The notes below the pieces were generated by a model. It worked only from the letters and a program-made list of their open reading frames with translations, did no database searches and was not told where the DNA came from. DNA of 64,000 nucleotides from Salinivirgaceae bacterium (GTDB lineage Bacteria > Bacteroidota > Bacteroidia > Bacteroidales > SZUA-534). Each line of letters starts with the position of its first letter. Position 1 is the stretch's first letter. Location: positions 1 to 64,000 of the forward strand of contig JAFXQB010000016.1 in NCBI GenBank assembly GCA_017527435.1. Direction: 5' to 3'. A program made the translations under genes and the position numbers. Below are positions 34,157-43,279 of the stretch, piece by piece.

Positions 34157-35422
34157 ATGTTTCAGAATACCAAAAACATAAAACCTTTTGAAAAGAAGGT
34201 TTGGCTGTCGTCGCCCACAATGCACGGCGATGAGCAAAAGTGGGTAAACGATGCTTTTGTAAAAAACTGGATAACCACAGCCGGCGAGAACATCAACGAA
34301 GTGGAACGCATTGTCGCAGAGCGCATTGGCGTTAAATATGCAGTTGCTCTTTCATGCGGAACAGCCGCGCTTCATTTGGCAACAAAACTTGCAGGTGAAA
34401 GGCTTTATGGCCAGGCTAAACCCAACTGCGGAACACTGCAGGGACATAAAGTCTTTTGCTCTGATATGACGTTCAATGCAACGGTAAATTCTGTGACATA
34501 CGAAGGTGGTGAGCCTGTATTTATTGATACAGAGCGCGATACGTGGAATATAAGTCCCGCTGCACTTGAAAGGGCTTTTGGACTTTATCCCGATGTCAAA
34601 TTGGTGATGTTTGCACATCTTTATGGCGTTCCGGCCAAAATTGATGAAATTCGTGCCGTATGCACCCGCCATGGCGCACTTATAGTTGAAGATGCTGCCG
34701 AATCGTTAGGAGCCACATACAAAGGCAAGGAGACCGGCTGTTTCGGTGGTTATAACGCCATTAGTTTCAACGGCAACAAGATAATAACAGGTTCGTCAGG
34801 TGGAATGTTCCTGACAAACAGCAAAGAAGATGCCGACAAGGTGCGCAAATGGTCAACTCAGTCGCGAGAAGCCGCACCATGGTACCAGCATGTGGAGATG
34901 GGGTACAACTACCGGATGTCGAATATAATTGCAGGTGTGATTCGCGGTCAGATGAACTATCTCGACGAGCATATCGCGCAGAAGCGAGCCATATACGAGC
35001 GTTATAAAAAAGGTTTTGATGGGCTGCCAGTTTCGATGAATCCGTTTGATGCCCAAAACAGTCAGCCAAACTATTGGCTATCGTGCCTGCTTATCAACAA
35101 AGATGCAATGTGCTTGCAGAAACGAACCGACACTGAAGCAACGTTCGTACCCGAAAAAGGCAAAACCTGCCCGACTGAAATCCTTGAAACACTTGCTAAA
35201 TTTAATGCCGAAGGTCGTCCAATCTGGAAGCCGATGCATATGCAGCCTATTTATAACGGATTTGATTATGTGACAGCGGACGGGCTGCTTAAATCAAGTG
35301 ACAACAAAACAGATGTTGGTGCCGATATTTTTGCACGAGGCCTATGTCTGCCATCTGACAATAAGATGACGCCTGAACAACAGGATATAATTATTGAAAT
35401 AGTTAGAAGCTGCTTCGAATAG
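34157..35422 (+). CDS. DegT/DnrJ/EryC1/StrS family sugar aminotransferase
   Basis: A 421-residue PLP enzyme that aminates a 4-keto (or 3-keto) nucleotide sugar. YAVALSCGTAALHLATKLAG forms the cofactor phosphate-binding start, IVEDAAESLGATYKG holds the PLP-binding Asp, and SFNGNKIITGSSGG has the Schiff-base lysine K208. GYNYRMSNIIAGVIRGQM is the usual following motif. In B. fragilis polysaccharide A, an enzyme of this class (WcfR) makes the 4-amino-trideoxy sugar that the initiating transferase uses; here an initiating transferase is encoded six genes further, so the same logic is likely. The exact sugar is inference. It follows upxY after about 110 bases of low-complexity sequence. Confidence 0.9.
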   Translation: MFQNTKNIKPFEKKVWLSSPTMHGDEQKWVNDAFVKNWITTAGENINEVERIVAERIGVKYAVALSCGTAALHLATKLAGERLYGQAKPNCGTLQGHKVFCSDMTFNATVNSVTYEGGEPVFIDTERDTWNISPAALERAFGLYPDVKLVMFAHLYGVPAKIDEIRAVCTRHGALIVEDAAESLGATYKGKETGCFGGYNAISFNGNKIITGSSGGMFLTNSKEDADKVRKWSTQSREAAPWYQHVEMGYNYRMSNIIAGVIRGQMNYLDEHIAQKRAIYERYKKGFDGLPVSMNPFDAQNSQPNYWLSCLLINKDAMCLQKRTDTEATFVPEKGKTCPTEILETLAKFNAEGRPIWKPMHMQPIYNGFDYVTADGLLKSSDNKTDVGADIFARGLCLPSDNKMTPEQQDIIIEIVRSCFE

Positions 35423-35462
35423 TAACTATTGACAGAAAATTGATGTAAACAAAGGCTGCATT

Positions 35463-36044
35463 ATGGACAATTACCAATCGCTTTGTATGCTGATGTTGAT
35501 GCGGCTCAAAACCGAACTTGAGCCATTCGACCGAGTGCGGCTTCACAAGGCGGCAATGTTTGTGGAAATATTCAGCCGGAGCAATTGTTTCAAAATCAGC
35601 GAAGAAAGATTGACTTATTATTCCGTAATCGACAATCTTTCAGAATTGGTCAGGCAATATCAACACGCGCATGATGCCGACACGGGAAAGGCCTTGGAAA
35701 TGTTGCACAGTGAAGTTGCCGACCGTGTAAAAGAATCGTATACGAAGAGTATCCCATACATCTTGCAGAGTGCCGGTTTTGTCAACTCGATAGCCGATGG
35801 CGACATATTACTTCGTGTATCGTTCGTTTGCGGAATGTTGAAACATTGCGGTAAAGCAACTGTTACCGAAATCGAGAAGTATTTTCACGAAACACGCAAT
35901 CCCGGAGTTTCATTAAGCCCGAAAGACTTGATAACCACCCTTGTGAATCTTGAAAAATCGGGCGTGGCAGTTAAAACTGAAGCCGACTACAGATTGGCGG
36001 ATAATTTGAGAGATGTGGCGGGGTATGTGGTATTGCTGTATTGA
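35463..36044 (+). CDS. Unrecognised capsule-locus protein
   Basis: I do not recognise this 193-residue protein. It has no signal peptide or membrane segment and is predicted to be mostly helical. The last about 70 residues (KATVTEIEKYFHETRNPGVSLSPKDLITTLVNLEKSGVAV) read like a winged-helix or helical DNA-binding region. It lies between the DegT aminotransferase and the lipoprotein gene, near the start of the locus where Bacteroides often encode regulators such as UpxZ, but it does not resemble UpxZ. It could be a local regulator; that is a guess from position. Confidence 0.6.
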   Translation: MDNYQSLCMLMLMRLKTELEPFDRVRLHKAAMFVEIFSRSNCFKISEERLTYYSVIDNLSELVRQYQHAHDADTGKALEMLHSEVADRVKESYTKSIPYILQSAGFVNSIADGDILLRVSFVCGMLKHCGKATVTEIEKYFHETRNPGVSLSPKDLITTLVNLEKSGVAVKTEADYRLADNLRDVAGYVVLLY

Positions 36045-36059
36045 TTATTTAATCATATA

Positions 36060-36794
36060 ATGAAAAAACATAGAGTTTTATTTGGTCTTATCTTTTTTTT
36101 GGTTGCTATGATTTCTTCATGTAGCACAATATCCGGCCAAGAATTTGAGGTTAATGGCGTAAAATTCAAAATGATAGCTGTTGAAGGTGGCTCGTTTATG
36201 ATGGGGGCTACGCCAGGACAAGGTACAGATGCCCGTGAGAACGAAAAACCAGCTCATAAGGTGACTGTTGACGATTTCCTTATTGGTGAAACCGAAGTAA
36301 CACAGGAATTGTGGTTTGCAGTTATGGGCAGCAATCCATCGCATTTCAAATCAAAAGGAGGCAATTATCCTGTTGAAAATGTTTCGTGGAACGATATACA
36401 AGTGTTTATTAAGAAACTTAACGAAATAACAGGACATCAATTCAGATTACCATTTGAAGCAGAATGGGAATATGCTGCACGTGGTGGCAAAAAATCCACG
36501 GACAAGAAGTATGCAGGAAGTGATGATATTGATGAAGTGGCGTGGTATAAAGATAATGCGGAAGGATCAACTCACGCTGTGGCAACTAAGAAAGCTAATG
36601 AGTTGGGACTATATGATATGAGCGGAAATGTATGGGAATGGTGCGAAGGTCATTCTGCAGATAATCAGAAACTATCCAGTCATATGCGAGGATCGGCTTA
36701 CCATAATGCTGCACATATTGAACGTGTAACATTAAGATATACTTATCCTGTTGCAACTAGAGACCATAGTGTTGGATTTAGGTTGGCTTTATAA
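36060..36794 (+). CDS. SUMF1/FGE-sulfatase domain lipoprotein
   Basis: A 244-residue lipoprotein (C21 in ISSCSTISG) with one formylglycine-generating-enzyme-like domain: GGSFMMGATPGQG, KVTVDDFLIGETEVTQELWFAVMGSNPS, PVENVSWNDIQVFIKKLN, FRLPFEAEWEYAARGG, GLYDMSGNVWEWCEG, and the C-terminal VGFRLAL. The fold is clear. The paired active-site cysteines of true FGE are not apparent, so it is more likely a binding or structural version than a sulfatase activator. Similar proteins are common in Bacteroidales. Its place inside a capsule locus is unusual; a link to the polymer is unproven. Confidence 0.85.
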   Translation: MKKHRVLFGLIFFLVAMISSCSTISGQEFEVNGVKFKMIAVEGGSFMMGATPGQGTDARENEKPAHKVTVDDFLIGETEVTQELWFAVMGSNPSHFKSKGGNYPVENVSWNDIQVFIKKLNEITGHQFRLPFEAEWEYAARGGKKSTDKKYAGSDDIDEVAWYKDNAEGSTHAVATKKANELGLYDMSGNVWEWCEGHSADNQKLSSHMRGSAYHNAAHIERVTLRYTYPVATRDHSVGFRLAL

Positions 36795-36815
36795 AATTTC
36801 ATTAAAAAACTTCTT

Positions 36816-37676
36816 ATGCCATTAAAATTAATGTATATAACCAATAACCCGAAAATTGCGGGAATTGCGGAGAAAGCAGGGGTGGATCGTATTTTCGTGG
36901 ATATGGAGTATATTGGGAAATCTCTACGACAAGGAGGTATGGATACAGTACAGAATTGTCATACTATTGAAGATGTCCGAATTATTCGTTCAGCATTAAA
37001 GAAAGCAGATTTGCTTGTTCGTGTTAACCCTATTCACGAAAAAACGACAGATTATTCTTCGTCAGAAGAAGAAATTGATGCCGCTATTGAAGCTGGTGCA
37101 GACATAATTATGCTTCCATATTTTAAGACAATTGGAGAGGTAGAAAGATTTGTGAATATTGTAAATGGCAGAGCTAAAATTATGTTGCTTATGGAAACGC
37201 CAGAGGCCGCGGAGCAAGCTAATGAAATTGTTAAAATACCAGGTATTAATGAAATCCATATTGGAATCAACGATATGAGCATAGGCTATGGAAAGACGTT
37301 TATGTTTGAATTATTGGTAGATGGAACTGTTGAAAAATTGTGTCATATTTTTAAAATGTCAGGGATTCCTTATGGTTTTGGAGGGGTTGCATCTATCGGT
37401 ACAGGTAAGTTGCCCGCAGAAACAATTATCACGGAACATTACCGGCTTGGAAGCAGTATGGTGATACTGTCCCGTTCGTTTTGTGATGTGTCCAAAGAAA
37501 AAGACATTAGTCTTATAAGAGAGAAATTTGATTCTGGAATACGATGTATAAGAGCATTTGAAGAAAGTATGTCTGCTCGTAGTTGTCAATATTTTGATGA
37601 TAATAAGAAGATTGTTGCAGATTATGTAAATAAGATTGTGGATGAGATAAAGCAGAATAATTGCTCGAATAAATAA
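36816..37676 (+). CDS. HpcH/HpaI aldolase family protein
   Basis: A 286-residue TIM-barrel protein of the HpcH/HpaI family, whose members join or split pyruvate (or a related enol) and an aldehyde with a divalent metal. Metal ligands are visible: Glu in LLMETPEAAEQ and Asp in GINDMSIGYG. LLVRVN keeps the Arg that binds pyruvate. The catalytic His of the usual DxEH motif is replaced: here it is D29-M-E31-Y32. So the chemistry may differ from standard class II pyruvate aldolases. In this locus it may make or modify a small acid that decorates the glycan. GC content is low from here on. Confidence 0.82.
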   Translation: MPLKLMYITNNPKIAGIAEKAGVDRIFVDMEYIGKSLRQGGMDTVQNCHTIEDVRIIRSALKKADLLVRVNPIHEKTTDYSSSEEEIDAAIEAGADIIMLPYFKTIGEVERFVNIVNGRAKIMLLMETPEAAEQANEIVKIPGINEIHIGINDMSIGYGKTFMFELLVDGTVEKLCHIFKMSGIPYGFGGVASIGTGKLPAETIITEHYRLGSSMVILSRSFCDVSKEKDISLIREKFDSGIRCIRAFEESMSARSCQYFDDNKKIVADYVNKIVDEIKQNNCSNK

Positions 37677-37682
37677 TATACA

Positions 37683-38318
37683 ATGAAACATACTTTTTAT
37701 AAGATTTTTGGAAAACGATTTTTAGACATTTTCTTTTCCTCGATAATGTTGTTGGTTCTTTGGCCATTGTTTTTGGTTTTAGCTGTTATGGTTAAAATAG
37801 ATTCTAAAGGTCCGGCGATTTTTGTACAAGACAGACTGACACTTAATGGAAGAGTTTTTAAGATGCTCAAATTTCGCACAATGGTGGTTAACGCAGAACA
37901 TCAAGGTACTGGAGCATATTCGTTCGGGAATGATCCTAGAATAACGAGAGTAGGAGGTCTTTTAAGGAAGTTGAGCCTTGATGAATTGCTCCAACTTGTT
38001 AATATTTTCAAAGGAGATATGTCGTTTGTAGGGCCGAGGCCGATTCTTACTTATCATCCGTGTAAATATGAAGAGTACACGGATAATGAAAAACGTGTTT
38101 TTACTGTTCGTCCAGGCATTACTGGATGGGCGCAGGTCAATGGAAGAAATACCGTTGATTGGGTGCAGCGATTCGAATTGAATGAGTGGTATGTTGATAA
38201 TGTTTCCCTTTGGCTTGATTTGAAAATTGTTTTTAAAACATTTATCCAGGTTTTCTCAGCCAAAGAGACTATAATACAAACCGAAACAGCGACTTCATTT
38301 AAGAATAGAAAGAAATAA
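37683..38318 (+). CDS. Initiating sugar-phosphate transferase (polyprenyl-P)
   Basis: A 211-residue bacterial sugar transferase (PF02397 type) that moves a sugar-1-phosphate from a nucleotide sugar to undecaprenyl phosphate and so begins each repeat unit. One hydrophobic re-entrant helix lies at about 14-37 (DIFFSSIMLLVLWPLFLVLA). The catalytic core has VFKMLKFRTM, DPRITRVGGLLRKLSLDELLQLVNI (with the Asp-Glu pair) and MSFVGPRPI, and RPGITGWAQVNGR. It is the small, monotopic type (WcfS/PglC-like). It may use the amino sugar made with the DegT enzyme. Confidence 0.93.
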   Translation: MKHTFYKIFGKRFLDIFFSSIMLLVLWPLFLVLAVMVKIDSKGPAIFVQDRLTLNGRVFKMLKFRTMVVNAEHQGTGAYSFGNDPRITRVGGLLRKLSLDELLQLVNIFKGDMSFVGPRPILTYHPCKYEEYTDNEKRVFTVRPGITGWAQVNGRNTVDWVQRFELNEWYVDNVSLWLDLKIVFKTFIQVFSAKETIIQTETATSFKNRKK

Positions 38319-38326
38319 TATATACT

Positions 38327-39370
38327 ATGCAAGAATCATTTGATATAGAATTCATTAGAAAAAAATCGAATGAATCATTAGTCGATCTTGGTATGCCCAG
38401 CCATGATGCTAATGTTCTTGTTGATTCAATGTTGGCTGCAGATATCAACGGAGTGTCTACTCATGGAATCAGAATGCTGCCTGCTTATATACAAAAAATC
38501 AATAAAGGTGCGTACGCTTTTACGCAACCTATTGTAATTAAACAATTTCCTTCTTTTACTATAATTGATGCTCAAAACAATATTGGCGCTGTTTCGGCAT
38601 CATATGCTGTTGAAATTGCCATTAAACAGGCAGAAGTCAATGGTATTCACATAGTTTTTTCTCGAAATTCTAACACTTTTGGTCCCGCGTTTTATTATGT
38701 GGAGAAAATAGCCAATTCTGGGATGATTGGTTTTGTGTGTAGTAATGCACCAGCGGCAATGCCAGCGGTTAATGGATTGGAGGCTATGTTAGGAACCAAT
38801 CCGTTTGCTTTTGCGATGCCAACAAAATCGTATGGAAATGTTGTTATGGATATGGCGACAAGTATTGTTGCAAAATCGAGATTTGGAATCGCTAAAGCAA
38901 AAGGCGAAAAGTTAGGACAAGGGTGGGCGCTTGATAGAAACGGAAATCCAACTATTGACCCCGATGAGGGTATTAAGGGGTTTGTCTTACCGATGGCAGG
39001 ATTCAAAGGTTACGGAATAGCTATGATGATAGATATTATGTCCGGTTTTTTGTCAGGGGCTGGATTCTTGAGTAATGTTGGAAAATTTTATTCGGAGAAT
39101 GACACTTGTATGAATGTCGGGCATATGATAGTAGCGGTTAATCCTAAGATTATTTTCGATGGTGATTTCTTATTAGAAGCTGATAAATATGTTGAGACAT
39201 TGAAAAAATCTAAGGTTATGGAAGGTAAGACTATAGTGCTTCCTGGCGACGACAGAAAATCATATAAAAAAGAGGCTTTAAAAAATGGTATTTCATTAAC
39301 TCAAGATGTTGTAGACAAGCTTGAGATTCTTTTTAATGAGAAGCTGTGTGTTAAAAATTTAGTTGGTTAA
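38327..39370 (+). CDS. Ldh family NAD(P)-dependent oxidoreductase
   Basis: A 347-residue member of the malate/L-lactate/L-sulfolactate dehydrogenase family (PF02615), which interconverts 2-oxo acids and 2-hydroxy acids. VSTHGIRMLPAYIQKI contains the conserved His (usual SHG), and NTFGPAFYYVEKIANSGMIGFVCSNAP and GTNPFAFAMP are the family's cofactor and substrate loops. It has a FKGYGIAMMIDIMSGFLSGAGF segment near the end. Its place next to the HpaI-like aldolase suggests the pair makes a hydroxy acid for the glycan. This is inference; no known capsule enzyme is matched. Confidence 0.85.
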   Translation: MQESFDIEFIRKKSNESLVDLGMPSHDANVLVDSMLAADINGVSTHGIRMLPAYIQKINKGAYAFTQPIVIKQFPSFTIIDAQNNIGAVSASYAVEIAIKQAEVNGIHIVFSRNSNTFGPAFYYVEKIANSGMIGFVCSNAPAAMPAVNGLEAMLGTNPFAFAMPTKSYGNVVMDMATSIVAKSRFGIAKAKGEKLGQGWALDRNGNPTIDPDEGIKGFVLPMAGFKGYGIAMMIDIMSGFLSGAGFLSNVGKFYSENDTCMNVGHMIVAVNPKIIFDGDFLLEADKYVETLKKSKVMEGKTIVLPGDDRKSYKKEALKNGISLTQDVVDKLEILFNEKLCVKNLVG

Positions 39371-39371
39371 A

Positions 39372-40205
39372 ATGAAAAAAGTAGAAACGTTACGGCAATT
39401 ACAACTTGTCAGCACTTATATTTATCGTGATTTAAGACAATTTTGTAACAATAACGGACTTCAAGTTTATTTGCACGGCGGAACATTAATTGGTGCGTTG
39501 CGTCATAAAGGCTATATACCTTGGGATGATGATATTGATGTTTGTATGAGCCGAACCGATTATGATAAAATGTTGCAACTTGGTGGTGGAAGAATATCGG
39601 ACAAATGTTCATTAATTGACCCGGAGACCACAGAATCCTTTAATGGATATATTCCGGTTGTTGTATATAACGAATCGGTAATGGAGTCAGGGCAATATAG
39701 AGAAAAAGAAGACCTTAAAATAGGTATTAGCATATTTGTGTATGATGGGGTGCCAAAGAATATATTATGTAGAAGTATGTATTTCCTTCGAATGTATATT
39801 CTGCGCTCAAAACATGCATTGTGCCGTGCCGATTTTAAACACGTGAATACCACAGCAGCTAAAGTTTTCGGTCCAGTTTTCCAATGTTTCTTTAAATCAA
39901 AGAATACTTTGAAGTATAAAATGAAGATTCTTAAGTTGCAAAAAAAATACAAATATCAAGATTCTGATTTAATATCAACAAATGCGGATTATCAGTCGTC
40001 GCGCGAGGTTTGTAGCAAAAGTGATTTTGAAAAATCTGTACCAGTTAGTTTTGAGGGTATTAAAAGTTTTACGTATAGTCACTATGATTCCCATTTGAGA
40101 AAGTATTATGGTGATTATATGCAATTGCCACCGTTAGAGAGTCAGAATCCTAAACATAGTTTTACTGCTTATATTGATGATTATTTTATCTTCTCAAATG
40201 ATTAA
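39372..40205 (+). CDS. LicD family phosphotransferase (first)
   Basis: A 277-residue LicD-type protein. The signature LHGGTLIGALRHKGYIPWDDDIDVCMSR has the GG/S-T-L-x-G-A-x-RH block and the DDD-I-D metal/nucleotide site. LicD enzymes move phosphocholine from CDP-choline, and relatives move other head groups from CDP- or CMP-esters, to sugars of surface polymers. With a complete aminoethylphosphonate route in the same operon, a phosphonate donor is likely for one of the two LicD copies. ATG 39372 is 2 bases after the Ldh stop; an overlapping TTG is less likely. A second LicD at 42442 is different in sequence and may use another donor. Confidence 0.9.
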   Translation: MKKVETLRQLQLVSTYIYRDLRQFCNNNGLQVYLHGGTLIGALRHKGYIPWDDDIDVCMSRTDYDKMLQLGGGRISDKCSLIDPETTESFNGYIPVVVYNESVMESGQYREKEDLKIGISIFVYDGVPKNILCRSMYFLRMYILRSKHALCRADFKHVNTTAAKVFGPVFQCFFKSKNTLKYKMKILKLQKKYKYQDSDLISTNADYQSSREVCSKSDFEKSVPVSFEGIKSFTYSHYDSHLRKYYGDYMQLPPLESQNPKHSFTAYIDDYFIFSND

Positions 40206-40238
40206 CTAATGTTGTAATATGTGAGGTTATCAAGAGTT

Positions 40239-41177
40239 ATGGTTTCTATCGCGGTTGTATTAGGCACTTATAATGGTGAAAAATATTTGCATCAGCAATT
40301 AGATAGTATTCTTAATCAACAGGGGGTATCGGTTCAGATTTTTGCAAGAGATGACGGTTCAAAAGATAGTACCGTACAGATATTACGAAGTTATGCCGGC
40401 AAATATTCTAATTTTCATTTGCTTGATAATGGAAATACTTCTAACATAGGTGTTAGAGACGGGTTTATGACAGCCTTAAAATGGGCACTTCTTTTCTCCG
40501 ATGAGTATGATTATTTTGCTTTTGCAGACCAGGACGATGTTTGGCTTCCCAAAAAGTTGATTTCCGGTGTTGAAAAGATAAGGGAGAGCACTAATTGTAA
40601 TGGTGCGTTATATTATTCAAATAAAACAATAGCCGACGAGAATTTATCGGTTATATATCAAGAGCATTTTATAGAGCAAAACAATTTTTCAAATTTCTAT
40701 TTTGTTTCTAGGGCGTATGGTTGTACAATTGTTATCAATAGGATACTTGCTGATTTAAGTTGCCGATATGTTTCCAAATATGCGCATTTTCACGATGATT
40801 GGATTCATAGATTAGCGATATGCTTGAATTCTGACATTTATTTCGATATCAATTCTTATATACTATACCGGCAGCATGGAGATAATAATTGTGGAACATT
40901 TGCAACTGATGATAAATCGTTATCCCATTTAACAAAAAGAGCATTATCCTTTATAAAAAATAACGATGGATATAAACGTGATTTGTTGGCTTCAGACATT
41001 TTGAATAATTATGGGACTATACTTAATGATGATGCCCAATCCAAGTTGCAAACCATAGCCGATTACAAAAAAAAGTTTGGAAATAGGTTTAGAATGATAA
41101 TAAAACCTAATTTATCAGGTAGAAGAACTCGTGATATACTTATTTGGAGAATAAAGGTATTATTAGGATACTTTTGA
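40239..41177 (+). CDS. Glycosyltransferase family 2
   Basis: A 312-residue inverting GT-A enzyme. It starts VSIAVVLGTYNGEKYLHQQLDSIL, with FARDDGSKDST for nucleotide binding and FADQDDVW for the DxD metal site, which resembles the rhamnosyltransferase-type members. HFHDDWIHRLAI completes the acceptor side. ATG 40239 is preferred over a GTG six codons upstream. It is the only classical glycosyltransferase in the locus, apart from the initiating transferase. Confidence 0.9.
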   Translation: MVSIAVVLGTYNGEKYLHQQLDSILNQQGVSVQIFARDDGSKDSTVQILRSYAGKYSNFHLLDNGNTSNIGVRDGFMTALKWALLFSDEYDYFAFADQDDVWLPKKLISGVEKIRESTNCNGALYYSNKTIADENLSVIYQEHFIEQNNFSNFYFVSRAYGCTIVINRILADLSCRYVSKYAHFHDDWIHRLAICLNSDIYFDINSYILYRQHGDNNCGTFATDDKSLSHLTKRALSFIKNNDGYKRDLLASDILNNYGTILNDDAQSKLQTIADYKKKFGNRFRMIIKPNLSGRRTRDILIWRIKVLLGYF

Positions 41178-41180
41178 GAT

Positions 41181-42452
41181 ATGGTGTCAGTACAAAGAAA
41201 TATATTTGGATATGAAAAAATCATAGCTTTTTGTTTTTTCCTTTCAATCTCAATTTCAGTTTGGGCGGTTAGAACACCTCATTCCGAATTGGGGTCGGAT
41301 ATGCTTCGGGCGTTTTTGGCGGGATTATTTTATATTCTTTTGATAGCGGAGTATGCAATCTCGCTTTTTTTGTATAGAAGTGGAAGAATAAAGCGAATTC
41401 TTTTTTTGACAGCGTTGTGGCCCGTTTTGTATTGGATTTATATACACATTTGGAGTTTTGAGATAGAAAGTTTGGCCATAACAAGCCCTATTATAGTTTT
41501 TATATTCGCCATCCAAAACGATACAATAAAGAGAATCGTATTTGTCTTATTTAAGAAACTATTGATCATAACCTCGCTCATTGGCATTATATGTTATTTG
41601 TCGTATGTATTTGGATTGGGTATTCCATATACAATAGCACCATATTACGATGGACGGCCCTATCAGAACTATGTCAATTATTTTAACATATCTTTTTTAT
41701 ACATAAATAGTTCGAGCATACGCGTATGTGGCATATTCAACGAACCTGGATGGCTGGGTACGACCATTGGTTTGTTGCTGTGTTACGAAAAATTTGAAAT
41801 GAGGAAAGTTTCTAATTGGATATTGTTGGTTGCTGGATTAATGACCTACTCTCTTGCTTTTGTCATATTATTTGTAGTTGGCTTTATTATTCGGAATATT
41901 GCTGAGATAAAAAAGTGGATTGCAATAGCAATATGTTTGGGGGGCATTTTGGTCGTGCTACCGAATATTAATACCGACAATCCACAATTAAATAAACTGA
42001 TAGCACGGTTAGAGTTTACATCATCTGGTTTAAAAGGTAATAATAGGTCGAGTTCTACTGTTGATGAGTTGCTTTCAGAAACAATGTCATCAAAACGGTT
42101 TATGTTTGGTTATGGTGATGGTTATGCAGAATACTATAACGGATTAAAAGAGTATAAACAAGTTTTGACAATTAAAACAGAACTTATCAATTTAGGGCTG
42201 GTAGGAACTATGTTGTTATATATAGTTCCATTTTTCTTTTTTTGGAAACTTTCGCATAAGAATAAGAAAGCTATGGTGTTTGTTATATGTTTTTGGATTA
42301 GTCTATATCAACGTCCTTGGTTGTATATAGTGTCGAATTATATGTTGTTACTATCGATAATACCATATATTCAAGCAACAGCAAAAGAAAATCATTGTCT
42401 TGTTAGAAATCGCATTATATCTGTACGAAAAAAATTAATATATGGGAACTGA
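41181..42452 (+). CDS. Wzy-like polysaccharide polymerase, multipass membrane protein
   Basis: A 423-residue inner-membrane protein with about ten to twelve hydrophobic segments, for instance IIAFCFFLSISISVWAV, AFLAGLFYILLIAEYAISLFL, ILLVAGLMTYSLAFVILFVVGF and WIAIAICLGGILVVL. A large loop contains RSSSTVDELLSETMSSKRFMFGYGDG, similar in placement to the acidic periplasmic loop of O-antigen polymerases. Wzy proteins share little sequence, so the call rests on topology, length and context. Its end overlaps the next licD gene by 11 bases. Confidence 0.75.
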   Translation: MVSVQRNIFGYEKIIAFCFFLSISISVWAVRTPHSELGSDMLRAFLAGLFYILLIAEYAISLFLYRSGRIKRILFLTALWPVLYWIYIHIWSFEIESLAITSPIIVFIFAIQNDTIKRIVFVLFKKLLIITSLIGIICYLSYVFGLGIPYTIAPYYDGRPYQNYVNYFNISFLYINSSSIRVCGIFNEPGWLGTTIGLLLCYEKFEMRKVSNWILLVAGLMTYSLAFVILFVVGFIIRNIAEIKKWIAIAICLGGILVVLPNINTDNPQLNKLIARLEFTSSGLKGNNRSSSTVDELLSETMSSKRFMFGYGDGYAEYYNGLKEYKQVLTIKTELINLGLVGTMLLYIVPFFFFWKLSHKNKKAMVFVICFWISLYQRPWLYIVSNYMLLLSIIPYIQATAKENHCLVRNRIISVRKKLIYGN

Positions 42453-43272
42453 TTTAAATAGATTTTTGTCAATAGCCGAAGTACAAAGGGCATCTTTCGA
42501 TGTTTTAGTTGAGATTGACAAAATTTGTAGAGATTTGAACTTGGCCTATACGTTATCATATGGTACGCTTATAGGCGCAATTCGGCACAAAGGCTTTATA
42601 CCATGGGATGATGATGTGGATATTATTATGCCACGTACTGATTTAGAAAAACTCAAAAATCATTTTAAAACTTCTTACTCAGGCAACCTTAAATGGTGCG
42701 ACCGTACAACTATAAAGAATTATCCGTATTGTATACCTAGAGTGTCTGACTTTAGATATAGATATAAAACAAGTCTCAGGAATCAGAAAGATTTTGATAT
42801 GGGTGTTTTTGTAGATGTTTATCCATTAGACAATTACTGCAATACCACAAAAGAAGCTCTTAAATTGGGAAGAAAAGTCTGGTTTAAGAATCGTATGTTC
42901 GATATATACCTTAATCCCAGTAAAACCAAAGGATTTGCTAAAACGATGATACGGAACATTATTTATGTTTTTGTAAGACTTATTCATGGTGCCGATTGGA
43001 ATCTTCGCATTGATGAAGAAATAAATGCGTTAATAAAGAAACACACCAATGACAATAATCAGATTGTAGGTGTTATAAGCCAAGTGGAATGGCGAGAACT
43101 GATGAAAAAGGAATGGTTCTCCGTCTATGAGGAAATTAAGTTTGAAGGAAGATCGTTCAAGGTCTGCGCTGGTTACAGAGAACTTCTAACAAGCATTTAC
43201 GGGGACTACATGCAATTACCTCCGGAAGAAAAACGTGTTCAAACCCATGACTATACAATGACAATAAGATAG
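42442..43272 (+). CDS. LicD family phosphotransferase (second)
   Basis: A 276-residue LicD-type protein with LSYGTLIGAIRHKGFIPWDDDVDIIMPRTD, the same catalytic signature as the first copy but otherwise diverged. FDMGVFVDVYPLDNY follows, usual in this family. The start overlaps the Wzy-like gene by 11 bases. Having two LicD proteins implies either two head groups or two acceptor sites. One could use CMP-aminoethylphosphonate from the fused PntC-type protein; the other could use the product of the TagD-like cytidylyltransferase. The assignment is inference. Confidence 0.9.
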   Translation: MGTDLNRFLSIAEVQRASFDVLVEIDKICRDLNLAYTLSYGTLIGAIRHKGFIPWDDDVDIIMPRTDLEKLKNHFKTSYSGNLKWCDRTTIKNYPYCIPRVSDFRYRYKTSLRNQKDFDMGVFVDVYPLDNYCNTTKEALKLGRKVWFKNRMFDIYLNPSKTKGFAKTMIRNIIYVFVRLIHGADWNLRIDEEINALIKKHTNDNNQIVGVISQVEWRELMKKEWFSVYEEIKFEGRSFKVCAGYRELLTSIYGDYMQLPPEEKRVQTHDYTMTIR

Positions 43273-43279
43273 ACAATAT

